Part shown: positions 22,740 through 30,835 of the stretch, one piece after another
Layout: each line of letters begins with the position of its first letter
Numbering within the stretch: position 1 is the first letter of the stretch
From: Brevundimonas sp.
GTDB taxonomy: Bacteria > Pseudomonadota > Alphaproteobacteria > Caulobacterales > Caulobacteraceae
Length of the DNA stretch: 64,000 nt
NCBI RefSeq assembly: GCF_030682035.1
Contig: NZ_JAUXQZ010000025.1
Coordinates: 372,001 to 436,000, forward strand
Reading direction: 5' to 3'
Translations under genes and position numbers: made by a program
Notes under the pieces: model-generated
Seen by the model: only the letters and a program-made list of their open reading frames with translations
Told to the model about the DNA's origin: nothing
Databases searched by the model: none

Positions 22740-23336
22740 TTAGATGCCACCTCCCTCTCCGTCTCCCGTGGCGAACGCGTGTTGTTCCGCGACCTGTCGT
22801 TCAACCTCGCCTCCGGGGAAGCGGTCGCCCTCACAGGGGCCAATGGCGCGGGCAAGACCAGCCTGCTGCGGGCGCTCGCCGGCTTCATCCGGCCCGACGC
22901 CGGGACGATTGCCTTCGCAGACATCGAGCCCGCGGAAGTCCGGGCGAGCCACATCCATTGGCTGGGCCATCTGGACGGGCTGAAACCCGGCCGCCGCGCT
23001 CGCGACGAACTGACCTTCCAGGCCCGCTGGGCCGGGGCGGACGCGGACGGGATCGCCGCCGCCGTCGATGTGCTGGCTCTGGAGCCCTTGCTGGACCTTG
23101 AGGTGCGCAAGCTGTCGGCCGGACAGCGCCGCCGTCTCGCCTTCGCCCGATTGATCGCCGCGCCGCGTCCGCTGTGGCTGCTGGACGAGCCGTTCGCCCC
23201 GCTCGACGCCCGCTGGCGGGCGGCGCTGGGCCTGATGATGCAGGCGCATCTCGACAAGGGCGGAGCCATTCTCGCCGCCGTCCACGACCCCCTGCCGGTG
23301 GCGGCGCGCGAACTGGTGATCGGCGGCGTGTCATGA
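22737..23336 (+). CDS. ccmA: Heme exporter ATP-binding protein CcmA
   Basis: CcmA is the ATPase of the CcmABCD complex, which releases holo-CcmE during cytochrome c maturation. The product is 199 residues. Walker A is [16 protein letters not shown], the signature is [15 protein letters not shown], and Walker B is [13 protein letters not shown]. Its start codon abuts an inverted-repeat hairpin. ccmB follows after a 193-bp spacer that is filled by another repeat. Confidence 0.95.
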   Translation: MLDATSLSVSRGERVLFRDLSFNLASGEAVALTGANGAGKTSLLRALAGFIRPDAGTIAFADIEPAEVRASHIHWLGHLDGLKPGRRARDELTFQARWAGADADGIAAAVDVLALEPLLDLEVRKLSAGQRRRLAFARLIAAPRPLWLLDEPFAPLDARWRAALGLMMQAHLDKGGAILAAVHDPLPVAARELVIGGVS

Positions 23337-23363
23337 CCCGCCCCCTGACAGCTCCACCATCGA

Positions 23364-23529
23364 CTCCCCTCTCCCTTGGGGAGAGGGGCGGGGGTGAGGG
23401 GTTACCGTGTTCGCCGGCCTGGCGCCGGACGCCCTCACCCTTTCAGGCTCCGCGCTGCCCTATGGGTCGCGCAAGAACGACCACTGCGCGGTCGTGCGCT
23501 CAAGCCCTCTCCCCACGGGAGAGGGACGC
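23364..23529. repeat. Inverted-repeat element between ccmA and ccmB
   Basis: Two CTCTCCC-type hairpins, CCCTCTCCC...GGGAGAGGG at both ends of the spacer, with GGGGGTGAGGGG and CCCTCACCC between them. It belongs with the other C-rich hairpin pairs of this window. It separates two genes that are usually adjacent. Confidence 0.75.
23505..23529 (+). promoter_or_regulatory. Perfect hairpin sequestering the ccmB ribosome binding site
   Basis: CCCTCTCCC (23505-23513) and GGGAGAGGG (23517-23525) form a perfect 9-bp stem with a three-base CAC loop, four bases before the ccmB ATG at 23530. The right arm is the Shine-Dalgarno sequence. The regulatory effect is inferred. Confidence 0.6.
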
Positions 23530-24195
23530 ATGAGCGGCTTTCTCACCTTGTTCCGGCGGGAACTGGCGCTGGCCTGGTCCGGCGGCGGCGGCCCCTTGCT
23601 GGCCTGCGGCTTCTTCCTGTGCCTGACAGTGCTGGTCCCGCTGGCGGCGGGCGGCGATCCGGCAGGCCTCAGGCCGGTCGCGGGCGGGATCGCCTGGCTG
23701 GCCTTGGCCCTGTCGTCGATCCTGTCGCTGGAGCGGTTGTTCGAGCGCGATCTGGAGGACGGGGCGCTGGACCTGATCGCGCTGGGTCCCGCGCCGCTGG
23801 AACTGGTCGTCCTCGCCAAGGCCAAGGCCCAGTGGCTGGCCGTCGGCGTGCCTCTGGCCCTGACCGCGCCGATCGCCGCCATCACGCTCGGCCTGCCGCC
23901 TTCGCTCGCCCCTCTGGTCGCGCTGTCAGCGTTGGTCGGCTCGCTGGGGTTCGCCCTGACCGGAGCGCTCGGAGCCGCGCTGGCGCTCGGATCCACACGC
24001 GGCGGCCTGCTGATCGCTGTGGTGGTCCTGCCGCTGTTTATTCCGCCGGTGGTGTTCGGCGCGGGTGCGCTGGAGCGGGCCGCCAACGGCCTTGACCCGG
24101 CCCCCGCCCTCGCCTTGCTTGTGGCTTACGTCCTGTTCGCCGCCGTGGTCACGCCCTTCGCGGGGGCCGCGGCGATCCGCAACGCGCAGGGCTAG
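23530..24195 (+). CDS. ccmB: Heme exporter permease CcmB
   Basis: CcmB is the membrane partner of CcmA. The product is 221 residues with six hydrophobic segments. Family motifs are LFRRELALAW at the N-terminus, LSLERLFERDLEDGALDLI near residue 70, and LPLFIPPVVFGAGAL near residue 165. I chose the ATG at 23530 because GGGAGAGGG precedes it. An in-frame start at 23407 would make the repeat part of the protein. Confidence 0.95.
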   Translation: MSGFLTLFRRELALAWSGGGGPLLACGFFLCLTVLVPLAAGGDPAGLRPVAGGIAWLALALSSILSLERLFERDLEDGALDLIALGPAPLELVVLAKAKAQWLAVGVPLALTAPIAAITLGLPPSLAPLVALSALVGSLGFALTGALGAALALGSTRGGLLIAVVVLPLFIPPVVFGAGALERAANGLDPAPALALLVAYVLFAAVVTPFAGAAAIRNAQG

Positions 24196-24203
24196 CGCAG
24201 ACC

Positions 24204-24238
24204 GCGCTCAAGCAGCGAGCGACCGCGTCGCGAGCGTC
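24204..24238. repeat. REP-like palindrome, copy 4
   Basis: This copy is identical over 34 nt to the one at 4675 (GCGCTCAAGCAG, then GCGAC/GTCGC stem, then GAGCGT), but its right outer arm has decayed. It sits between the ccmB stop and the convergent PhnA-like gene. Confidence 0.75.
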
Positions 24239-24249
24239 CGTGCAACACG

Positions 24250-24474
24250 TCAGACCTTCTTGACGAACTCGGTCCGCAGCACGAGGCCGCGCACCTTTTC
24301 GACATTGGCCTCGATCTCGTCCGTGTCGCCGGTCAGGCGGATGTTCTTGACCAGCGTTCCACGCTTCAGCGTCACCCCGCCCGAACCCCTGACCTTGAGG
24401 TCCTTGATCAGGGTCACGCTGTCGCCGTCGGCGAGGACGGCGCCGTTGGAGTCTTTCGTCACATCGTCGGTCAT
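24250..24474 (-). CDS. PhnA/YjdM-like domain protein
   Basis: The product is 74 residues. DSNGAVLADGDSVTLIKDLK, followed by LKRGTLVKNIRLTGDTDEI and FVKKV, matches the C-terminal KOW/SH3-like domain of PhnA (YjdM). The zinc-ribbon domain of longer members is absent. Despite the name, a role in phosphonate use is not established for this short form. It is encoded opposite to the ccm genes and divides ccmB from ccmC. GAAGGG precedes the ATG. Confidence 0.8.
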   Translation of the reverse strand: MTDDVTKDSNGAVLADGDSVTLIKDLKVRGSGGVTLKRGTLVKNIRLTGDTDEIEANVEKVRGLVLRTEFVKKV

Positions 24475-24566
24475 GGCGGGGCCCTTCGGATTTCAGGCGC
24501 GACGCTCTAGCACAGGCCTCGCCGCCGTATAGCGTCGCGCGCGCCGGGCCTCTAAGAGAACTCCCG

Positions 24567-25286
24567 ATGTTCCTCGCCAACCCCGACCGCTTTCTGCGCT
24601 TCACCCGCCCGCTGACGCCGGTGCTTTGGGGGCTGGCCGCCGTTCTGCTGGCGGTCGGGACATGGTTCAGCTTCGCCGCGCCCGAGGACTATCAGCAGGG
24701 TGATACGGTGCGGATCATGTTCGTGCATGTGCCCGCGGCCACGCTCGGGCTGATGGCGTATGGGGCGCTGGGCGTTTCGAGCTTCTTCGCCCTGGTGTTC
24801 CGCCATCCGCTGGCGGACGCCGCCGCCCGCGCCGCCGCCCTGCCCGGCGCCGCCTTCACCGCCCTGGCCCTGGTCACCGGCAGCCTGTGGGGCAAGCCCA
24901 TGTGGGGCGCATGGTGGGCCTGGGGGGACGCGCGGCTGATGTCGGTGCTGATCCTGTTCCTGTTCTACCTCGGCTATATGGCGCTGAGGGCCTCGATCGA
25001 CGACGAGGCGAAGGCGGCCCGGGCCGCGGCAGTGCTGGGGCTGGTCGGGCTGATCAATCTGCCGATCGTCAAATTCTCCGTTGACTGGTGGAACACCCTG
25101 CACCAGCCGGCGTCGCTTCTCAGGGCCGATGGGCCGTCCATGTCGGCGGTCTATCTGACGCCCCTGCTGATGATGATGGCCGCTTACGCCGCCCTGTTCA
25201 TGGCCATCTGGCTGACGTCGATCCGCACCGGGATCGTGCGCCGCCGGGTGCTGACGATCCGCGCCCGCCGCGCTCTGGAGGCCTGA
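24567..25286 (+). CDS. ccmC: Heme lyase/exporter subunit CcmC
   Basis: CcmC passes heme to CcmE in the periplasm. The product is 239 residues with six membrane segments. The conserved histidines are in IMFVHVPAATLGLMAYG and NTLHQPASLL. The tryptophan-rich heme-handling motif reads MWGAWWAWGDARLMS, whereas the usual form has W-x-W-D-A/P-R-L, so one Gly appears inserted before the Asp. It is followed two bases later by ccmD. Confidence 0.95.
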   Translation: MFLANPDRFLRFTRPLTPVLWGLAAVLLAVGTWFSFAAPEDYQQGDTVRIMFVHVPAATLGLMAYGALGVSSFFALVFRHPLADAAARAAALPGAAFTALALVTGSLWGKPMWGAWWAWGDARLMSVLILFLFYLGYMALRASIDDEAKAARAAAVLGLVGLINLPIVKFSVDWWNTLHQPASLLRADGPSMSAVYLTPLLMMMAAYAALFMAIWLTSIRTGIVRRRVLTIRARRALEA

Positions 25287-25288
25287 AG

Positions 25289-25480
25289 ATGTTCGACCTC
25301 GACATGGGCCGTTATGCCGCCTTCGTCTGGCCCGCCTGGGTCCTGAGCGCCGCCGTCCTGGCCGCGCTCGCCGCCCGGGCCTTGATCGCGGCCCGCCGCT
25401 GGTCGGCTGAACTGGAGCGGCTGGAGGACGAGCCGCACCGCGCTCAAGTCGTGCGAAGCACGGTAGCGCCCCAACAATGA
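25289..25480 (+). CDS. ccmD: Heme exporter protein CcmD
   Basis: CcmD is a small single-span protein that stabilises the CcmABC complex. The product is 63 residues: MGRYAAFVWPAWVLSAAVLA (with the usual aromatic-Pro start of the membrane helix), then a basic cytoplasmic stretch. The stop overlaps the ccmG start in ATGA. The last dozen codons are encoded by a REP-like palindrome (25440-25469), so the C-terminal tail is repeat-derived. Confidence 0.88.
   Translation: MFDLDMGRYAAFVWPAWVLSAAVLAALAARALIAARRWSAELERLEDEPHRAQVVRSTVAPQQ
25440..25469. repeat. REP-like palindrome inside ccmD, copy 5
   Basis: Thirty nt: outer arms GCGCT/AGCGC, foot CTCAAGT, inner stem GTGC/GCAC with loop GAA, and GGTAG on the right. 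It lies wholly within the 3' end of ccmD and is read in frame. Confidence 0.75.
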
Positions 25481-26046
25481 GCCGCTGGCTGTCCCTGATT
25501 CCGCTGGTCGTCCTCGCGGGGCTGGCGGTGTTGTTCATCGGCTGGTCGCTGAAGGGCGATCCGGCGGTCAAGCCCGACGCCCTGATCGGACAGCCGATCC
25601 CCCAGACGGTCCTGCCGATGCTGACCGGCGATCAGTCCGGTCCCGGACATCTCGACCTGAAGACCGCGGGCGTCGGCAAGCCCATGCTGGTCAATGTCTT
25701 CGCCAGCTGGTGCGCGCCGTGCCGGGCCGAGCACCCGCGGCTGATGGCGCTGAAGGCCCGCGGCGTCGCCGTGGTCGGCGTGGCGTGGAAGGACGATCCG
25801 GTCGCCACCCGCGCCTTCCTCGACGAGCTGGGCGACCCCTTTTCCATGGTGCTGGTCGACCGGGAGGGTCGGGCGGGCCTCGATCTCGGCATCACCGGCG
25901 CGCCCGAGACCTTTGCGGTCAACGCCATGGGCCAGGTCGTGGCCAAGTCGTCGGGTCCGTTGGTCGACGCCGCCGAGATCGAGCGGCTGGTCGCGGCTAT
26001 CCAGGGCCCGGCTCGTCCCTTGCCGACAGCGACATCGCGCGGCTAG
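25477..26046 (+). CDS. ccmG: Thiol:disulfide interchange protein CcmG/DsbE
   Basis: CcmG keeps apocytochrome c cysteines reduced before heme attachment. The product is 189 residues, with an N-terminal membrane anchor (LSLIPLVVLAGLAVLFIGW) and a periplasmic thioredoxin fold with the active site FASWCAPCRAEHPRL and the cis-Pro region ITGAPETFAVN. It overlaps ccmD by four bases. The ccmE, ccmF and ccmH genes are not in this window. Confidence 0.93.
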   Translation: MSRWLSLIPLVVLAGLAVLFIGWSLKGDPAVKPDALIGQPIPQTVLPMLTGDQSGPGHLDLKTAGVGKPMLVNVFASWCAPCRAEHPRLMALKARGVAVVGVAWKDDPVATRAFLDELGDPFSMVLVDREGRAGLDLGITGAPETFAVNAMGQVVAKSSGPLVDAAEIERLVAAIQGPARPLPTATSRG

Positions 26047-26167
26047 AGCCATCGTCGCGTGAGTTGATGCGCGTGCTCCAGCGAGAGCTGGTTCATCACA
26101 ACGGACGACTGGCCTAGACCATACTGGCGTTAACCCCTTTCCGACGGTTTTCGTTAACCCTGTCGCC

Positions 26168-26392
26168 ATGAGCGCGATTCGACCCAACCCGCCGCCCGTC
26201 CCGTTCCTGCCGCAGCCCGCCGGGCAAGCCCCTGTGCGCGCCGCGCGCTCGGATTTCTTCAAGAGGGCGCTGGATGCGGTGCAGGCGGGCGGAACGGAAC
26301 CGACCCCCCGGGTCGCCCAGGCCTCAGCCTCGCCCCCGGTTCAGGAAGAGCGGCCGACCCGCCCCGGCGCCCTGCTGGACATCCGCGTCTGA
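26168..26392 (+). CDS. Small hypothetical protein
   Basis: This 74-residue protein is Pro/Ala-rich and probably mostly disordered. It has a short helix (SDFFKRALDAVQ) and a C-terminal RPGALLDIRV. I recognise no domain. Two copies of GTTAACCC lie 15-40 bases upstream of the ATG and may be regulator half-sites. Composition and codon use fit a real gene, but the evidence is modest. Confidence 0.55.
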   Translation: MSAIRPNPPPVPFLPQPAGQAPVRAARSDFFKRALDAVQAGGTEPTPRVAQASASPPVQEERPTRPGALLDIRV

Positions 26393-26467
26393 TCATCCCC
26401 AGCGGCGTTCGGCCTTCACGCGAAAATGAGCGGCGCGTTTTCGCCTCTCGTGATTAACCTCTCCGCC

Positions 26468-27223
26468 ATGCGGACGAGGGGCTGGATCATCCCTGTGGCG
26501 GCTCTCGCGGCCGCTCTTGTCGCGGCGGGGTCGGTGGCTCAGCCGTCGTCGGCCCGCGCCGCCCGCGAAGTCGCGCCGCCCCGCGAGCCCGTGGTCATCG
26601 AACTGTTCACCGCCCAAGGCTGCGCCGGCTGTCCCGAGGCCAACGCCCGGTTCGAGTCCGTCGCGGCCGAGCCGGGGGTGATCGCCCTGACCTATGCCGT
26701 CGACTACTGGGACTATCTCGGCTGGGAGGACACCTTCGCCCGGCCCGAGTTCGCCCAGCGCCAGCGCGCCTATCGCAAGCCCCTGCGGCTGCGCGACGTG
26801 GCGACGCCGCAGGTCGTGATCGACGGGCGCCGGCAGGTCGTGGGCGCCCAGGCCCCGGCCCTGCAGAGCGCCATCGACGAAGAGGCGGCTAGCCGTGTGT
26901 TTCCGCCCGAGATCGAGTTTCGCGCCGGCGGCGACCGCGTGGGCGTCGGCTCTGGCCAGGCGCCCGTGGGCGGCGCCGAGGTGGTGGCCGTGACCTTCAC
27001 GCCCGGCCCGCAGGAAGTCGTGATCGCCCGGGGCGACAACCGCGGGCGCACGGTGCGGCACATGAACGTCGTGCGCTCGGTCCGGACCCTCGGAGACTGG
27101 ACCGGGCGACCTGCCCTCTACGCCCTGCCCGGCGCCCGTGAACCGGGTCAGGCCGTGGCGATTCTGGTCCAGGCCAGGGATGACCGGCGCATCCTGAACG
27201 GCGCCGTCCTGGCCCCGCGCTGA
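26468..27223 (+). CDS. DUF1223 thioredoxin-like secreted protein
   Basis: The product is 251 residues with a signal peptide (GWIIPVAALAAALVAAGSVA). The DUF1223 core follows: VVIELFTAQGCAGCPEANA with a CAGC redox-type motif, then YAVDYWDYLGWEDTFARPEF, RQRAYRK and TPQVVIDGRRQVVG. Family members are periplasmic, and their function is unknown. I chose the ATG giving MRTRGW because it starts the signal peptide; another in-frame ATG is 42 bp upstream. Confidence 0.85.
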   Translation: MRTRGWIIPVAALAAALVAAGSVAQPSSARAAREVAPPREPVVIELFTAQGCAGCPEANARFESVAAEPGVIALTYAVDYWDYLGWEDTFARPEFAQRQRAYRKPLRLRDVATPQVVIDGRRQVVGAQAPALQSAIDEEAASRVFPPEIEFRAGGDRVGVGSGQAPVGGAEVVAVTFTPGPQEVVIARGDNRGRTVRHMNVVRSVRTLGDWTGRPALYALPGAREPGQAVAILVQARDDRRILNGAVLAPR

Positions 27224-27333
27224 ACCGCCGGCCGCGCCCTGTCAGCTTCCGTCAGTATCCCTGTTCTCGCAAACCCCCGGACAGTGCATGATTGGCCCCC
27301 AGTCCATGGGCCGGATAGCGGGCGGGAGCGGTG

Positions 27334-27999
27334 ATGCGTATCGGCGGACGGACCTGGATCGGTGCAGGCCTCGCGATCGGCCTGCTTTTCGGCGCCGCCG
27401 CCGTGGCGACCGCCGGACAGGACGACGCCGTACTGACGCCGGTCGCACGCGGCGTGACCCAGGTTCTGACCGCCGCTGAATTGGCCGCGTGGGGGCGGGA
27501 TCGCGGCGATGCCGGAGCCCTGATCATGGCGGCGCGGCTGCTGGCCGAGGTGCCGGTGCGCCAGACCGACGCCGACGGCGACGAGGAAGCCTTCTTCACC
27601 GCCACGAGCCTGCTCGACGAGGCGGCCGCCATGGCGGGCGACAACACCGGCCTCATTGACGCCATCGACCGGCTGCGCGATCCGCTGACGCGCGGCGTGC
27701 GCTCTTCGGCCTTCGGGACCGGACCGGTGCTGACCGTGAAATCGCTGCGGGCCCGCGAGAGCTGGGCCTTCGATGTCGAGGCGCGGGGGGGCGAGATCCT
27801 GCGCGTCGCGGCCATCGGCGACGGCGACACCAATATCGACCTGACGGTGCGCGATGCGCGCGGCGCCGTGGTCTGCCGCGACGGCTTCGGAGACCACTAT
27901 CCGGTCTGCACGGTATCGCCGCGCGCCGGCGGCCAGATGCGGATCGACATCGTCAACCGCGGCGACGTCTGGACCAAGGTCCAGGTCCTGAGCAACTGA
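27334..27999 (+). CDS. Secreted protein with PPC-like domain, CHAT partner
   Basis: The product is 221 residues with a signal peptide (residues about 1-28, ending ATAGQ). After a helical middle part, the C-terminal 90 residues look like a bacterial pre-peptidase C-terminal (PPC) beta-sandwich: SWAFDVEARGGEILRV, DTNIDLTVRDARGAVVCRD, and a paired Cys in YPVCTVSP. The CHAT protease gene begins 11 bp after its stop, so the two are probably one operon acting in the periplasm. The PPC call is by pattern only. The ATG was preferred over the GTG three bases upstream because of its spacing to GGAG. Confidence 0.65.
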   Translation: MRIGGRTWIGAGLAIGLLFGAAAVATAGQDDAVLTPVARGVTQVLTAAELAAWGRDRGDAGALIMAARLLAEVPVRQTDADGDEEAFFTATSLLDEAAAMAGDNTGLIDAIDRLRDPLTRGVRSSAFGTGPVLTVKSLRARESWAFDVEARGGEILRVAAIGDGDTNIDLTVRDARGAVVCRDGFGDHYPVCTVSPRAGGQMRIDIVNRGDVWTKVQVLSN

Positions 28000-28010
28000 G
28001 GCCCGAACGG

Positions 28011-29747
28011 ATGATCCCAGCCTGGGCGGCAAGATGTCTGGCTTCGGTTGCCGCAATCGCCGCCGTTCTCGCCGCCGGCCCCGCCCCCGCACGTCAGGAG
28101 ACGACCGCCGCCCTGCGCGCCGAGGCGTATGAGGCGGCGCAATGGGCCATCGCTTCCGACGCCGCCGACGCCCTGGCGCGGGTCTCGGCCCGGTTCGCCC
28201 AGGGTGACGACGCGCTGGGCCGCCTGGCGGAAGAACGTGAGAACCTGATCCAGCGCCGCGACCGGCTGGAGCGCGAGCTCGAGCGGCTTTACGCCTCCGG
28301 TGACGCCGACGCCTTGGCCGACCGCACCCGCGCCCGCGCGATTTGGGAGACGACGGTCGAACGGCTGCGGGCCGTGGACGCCGACATCGACGCCCGCTTC
28401 CCCGCCTATTCCGAACTGACCAGCCCGCGCGCCCTGTCGATCGCGGAGACGCAAGCCCTGCTCGGTCCGGACGAGGGCCTGCTGCTGGTGCTGGTCAATC
28501 CCGAAGCGACCTATGTCTGGGGCATATCGCGCGAGCGGGTCGAATGGGCGCGGGCGGAGACGCTGGGCGACGCGGCGATGGCCGCGGCGGTGAACCGGCT
28601 GCGAGCCTCCCTGACCAGCGCAGACGTGCGCGGCGGTCAGGACGTCGATCCGATCCTTTTCGCCGGGCCGCAGGCGACTCCGTTCGACCGGACCACAGCG
28701 CATCGTCTGTATACGGAACTTGTTCGGCCGGTCGAGGCCGCTTTCGTGGGCAAGAAGACGCTGATTTCGGTCGTCACCGGCGCCCTGACCTCCCTGCCGC
28801 TGTCGGTGCTGACGACCAGCGCGCCGACCGGCTCAGACGCCGCGCCCGAGGCCTTGGCGGCGACGCCCTGGCTGATCGACCGCTACGCCCTCGCCACCCT
28901 GCCGTCGGTGTCCAGCCTGGAAGCGCTGCGTTGTCACCTTGTCGCCGACCCGGCGCTGCGCAGCCCCGGATGCCCGCCGCGCCGGGGGGCCGTGGTGCGC
29001 CGACCCGAAGCCGGCGGCGCCCGCCTGCTCCTCGCCGCCTTCGGCGCGCCCCTGCTGACCGGCGAGCCTGCCAACGCCACACGCGGCTCGCCGGCGGCCG
29101 ACGACGTCACGGGCGAGGGGCGGCTGGCCGATGTCCGCAAGCTGCGCGCCCTGCCCTCCCTGCCCGGTTCGAAACTGGAGCTGGAGACGCTGAAATCCCG
29201 CTATCCCGGGTCGCTGGTCCGCATCGGTTCCGAGGCCACCGAGCGGGCCGTGCGCGCCGACGACGCCGACGCCCTGTCGCGAGCGCGGTTCGTGGTCTTT
29301 TCGACGCATGGGCTGATGGCCGGCTCCGCCGCCGCCGAGCCCGGGCTGGTGATGACTCCCCCGGATCAGGCCACCGAAGCCGACGACGGCTATCTGAGCG
29401 CCTCGGAGGCAGCACAGTTGCGGCTCAACGCCGAGTTCGTGGTGCTGTCGGCCTGCAACACCGCGGCCTCCGACGGGCGGCCCGGCGGCGAGGGACTTTC
29501 CGGACTGGCGCGCGCCTTCTTCTATGCGGGCGCCCGGTCGGTGATGGTGTCGCACTGGGAGGTGTCGGACGCCGCGACGACGACCCTGATCACCTCGGCC
29601 TTCGCCGATCTGGACGGACCCCACGCCACTGATTCCGGCGTGCGCGCCCGGGCGCTGCAGGCGGGCATCCGCGCCGTCCGCGCCGAACGGCGCTGGGCGC
29701 ACCCCGCCTATTGGGCGGCTTTCACCCTCGTCGGAGAGCCCGGCTAG
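28011..29747 (+). CDS. Secreted CHAT-domain (caspase-like) protease
   Basis: The product is 578 residues. A signal peptide ending near APARQ is followed by a helical region (about 30-125, with a coiled coil RRDRLERELERLY) of the kind that closes the TPR arrays of CHAT proteins; the TPR array itself is absent. The CHAT domain covers about residues 155-575. The catalytic dyad is H433 in VVFSTHGLM and C482 in VVLSACNTA, and SHWEVSDAAT follows. Its stop overlaps that of the convergent kinase gene in CTAG. The substrate is unknown; the adjacent PPC protein is a candidate partner. Confidence 0.85.
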   Translation: MIPAWAARCLASVAAIAAVLAAGPAPARQETTAALRAEAYEAAQWAIASDAADALARVSARFAQGDDALGRLAEERENLIQRRDRLERELERLYASGDADALADRTRARAIWETTVERLRAVDADIDARFPAYSELTSPRALSIAETQALLGPDEGLLLVLVNPEATYVWGISRERVEWARAETLGDAAMAAAVNRLRASLTSADVRGGQDVDPILFAGPQATPFDRTTAHRLYTELVRPVEAAFVGKKTLISVVTGALTSLPLSVLTTSAPTGSDAAPEALAATPWLIDRYALATLPSVSSLEALRCHLVADPALRSPGCPPRRGAVVRRPEAGGARLLLAAFGAPLLTGEPANATRGSPAADDVTGEGRLADVRKLRALPSLPGSKLELETLKSRYPGSLVRIGSEATERAVRADDADALSRARFVVFSTHGLMAGSAAAEPGLVMTPPDQATEADDGYLSASEAAQLRLNAEFVVLSACNTAASDGRPGGEGLSGLARAFFYAGARSVMVSHWEVSDAATTTLITSAFADLDGPHATDSGVRARALQAGIRAVRAERRWAHPAYWAAFTLVGEPG

Positions 29748-30835
29748 GCTCCGGCCTTCTCAGCGAAGTTCAGCGCCCCTGCCGCCAGCATCGGCACCTG
29801 CGCCGCCATGGTGCGCGCGTGGCTCGAGGCGGCCGTGCCGTCTCGCACCCGCCCGGCGATGCCCTGACAGATGGCGGCCAGCCGGAACAGATTGTAGGCG
29901 AACAACCAGTCCAGATTGGCGGGCGTCGTACCGGTCAGCCGGGCGTAGCGTTCGACCGTTTCCGCCACCGAGGGAATGCCCAGCGCCTCGATGTCGGCGC
30001 CCGCCAGTCCGTTGCGCGCCGTCGCTGGAATCACCCAGGCGATCAGCAGGTAGGAAAAGTCCGCCATCGGATCGCCGAGCGTCGACAGCTCCCAGTCCAG
30101 GACCGCGCGAACCTGCGGCCCGTCCGGGGCAAGGATCAGATTGTCGAGGCGGAAGTCGCCGTGGACGATCCGTGTCGGCCCGTCTGGCGGCAGGGTCGCG
30201 GGCAGGAATTCGATCAGCCGGTCCATGGCCGGGATCGGATCGATCTCCGAGGCGCGATACTGTTTGGTCCAGCGCCCGACCTGCCGCTCGAAATAGTTGC
30301 CGGGCCGTCCGTAGTCGGACAATCCGATGGCCGCGGGATCGAAGGCGTGCAGGACCGCCAGAGTATCGACCTGGCTGTCGTAGATGGCGCGGCGCCGGGC
30401 GGGCTCCAGACCCGGCAGTTTCAGATCCCACAGGACCCGCCCCTCGACCTTGTCCATGACATAGAAGATTGAGCCAATGACGGTTTCGTCCGTGCACAGG
30501 GCCCAGGGCCGGGCCACCGGATAGCCCTGTTTATGCAAGGCCGAGATGACGGTGAACTCGCGGTCGACGGCATGGGCGCTGGGCAGCAACGTCCCCGGTG
30601 GTTTGCGGCGCAGGACATAGGCGTGGTCGGGCGTGACCAGTTCATAGGTCGGGTTCGACTGGCCGCCCTTGAACTGGCGCACCGTCAGCGGCCCGGCATA
30701 GCCTTCGACATTCGCCGCCAACCAGCGGTCCAACGCGGCCTCGTCCAGCGCATAGCGGGGATCGACCTCGCGCGTGCCGGAGAAGGTCGCCTGAGCATCG
30801 GAATCGGGCGCGTCGTCGTCGGCGGGCTGGGTCAT
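29744..30835 (-). CDS. APH-type phosphotransferase family protein (ACAD10/11-like)
   Basis: The product is 363 residues of an aminoglycoside-phosphotransferase-like kinase fold. Motifs are FKGGQSNPTYEL (nucleotide loop), YVLRRKPPG with the ATP Lys, the catalytic loop IVHGDFRLDNLIL and the metal Asp in VLDWELSTLGDP. This version groups with the kinase half of ACAD10/11 proteins, which phosphorylate 4-hydroxyacyl-CoA; antibiotic resistance is unlikely. Its ATG overlaps the glpK stop by four bases, so the two are co-translated. Confidence 0.85.
   Translation of the reverse strand: MTQPADDDAPDSDAQATFSGTREVDPRYALDEAALDRWLAANVEGYAGPLTVRQFKGGQSNPTYELVTPDHAYVLRRKPPGTLLPSAHAVDREFTVISALHKQGYPVARPWALCTDETVIGSIFYVMDKVEGRVLWDLKLPGLEPARRRAIYDSQVDTLAVLHAFDPAAIGLSDYGRPGNYFERQVGRWTKQYRASEIDPIPAMDRLIEFLPATLPPDGPTRIVHGDFRLDNLILAPDGPQVRAVLDWELSTLGDPMADFSYLLIAWVIPATARNGLAGADIEALGIPSVAETVERYARLTGTTPANLDWLFAYNLFRLAAICQGIAGRVRDGTAASSHARTMAAQVPMLAAGALNFAEKAGA

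Noticed and set aside
24250..24474. Phosphonate utilisation gene
   Set aside because: Only the C-terminal PhnA-like domain is present and no phn genes are near; the old family name does not justify that function.
26122..26165. Possible CtrA site made of two GTTAACCC copies before the small gene at 26168
   Set aside because: The spacing does not match the TTAA-N7-TTAA consensus of CtrA, so I do not call a site; only the half-sites are noted.
29744..30835. Aminoglycoside resistance gene
   Set aside because: The APH fold is present, but the motifs and coupling to glpK fit the ACAD10/11-like metabolic kinases better than antibiotic phosphotransferases.
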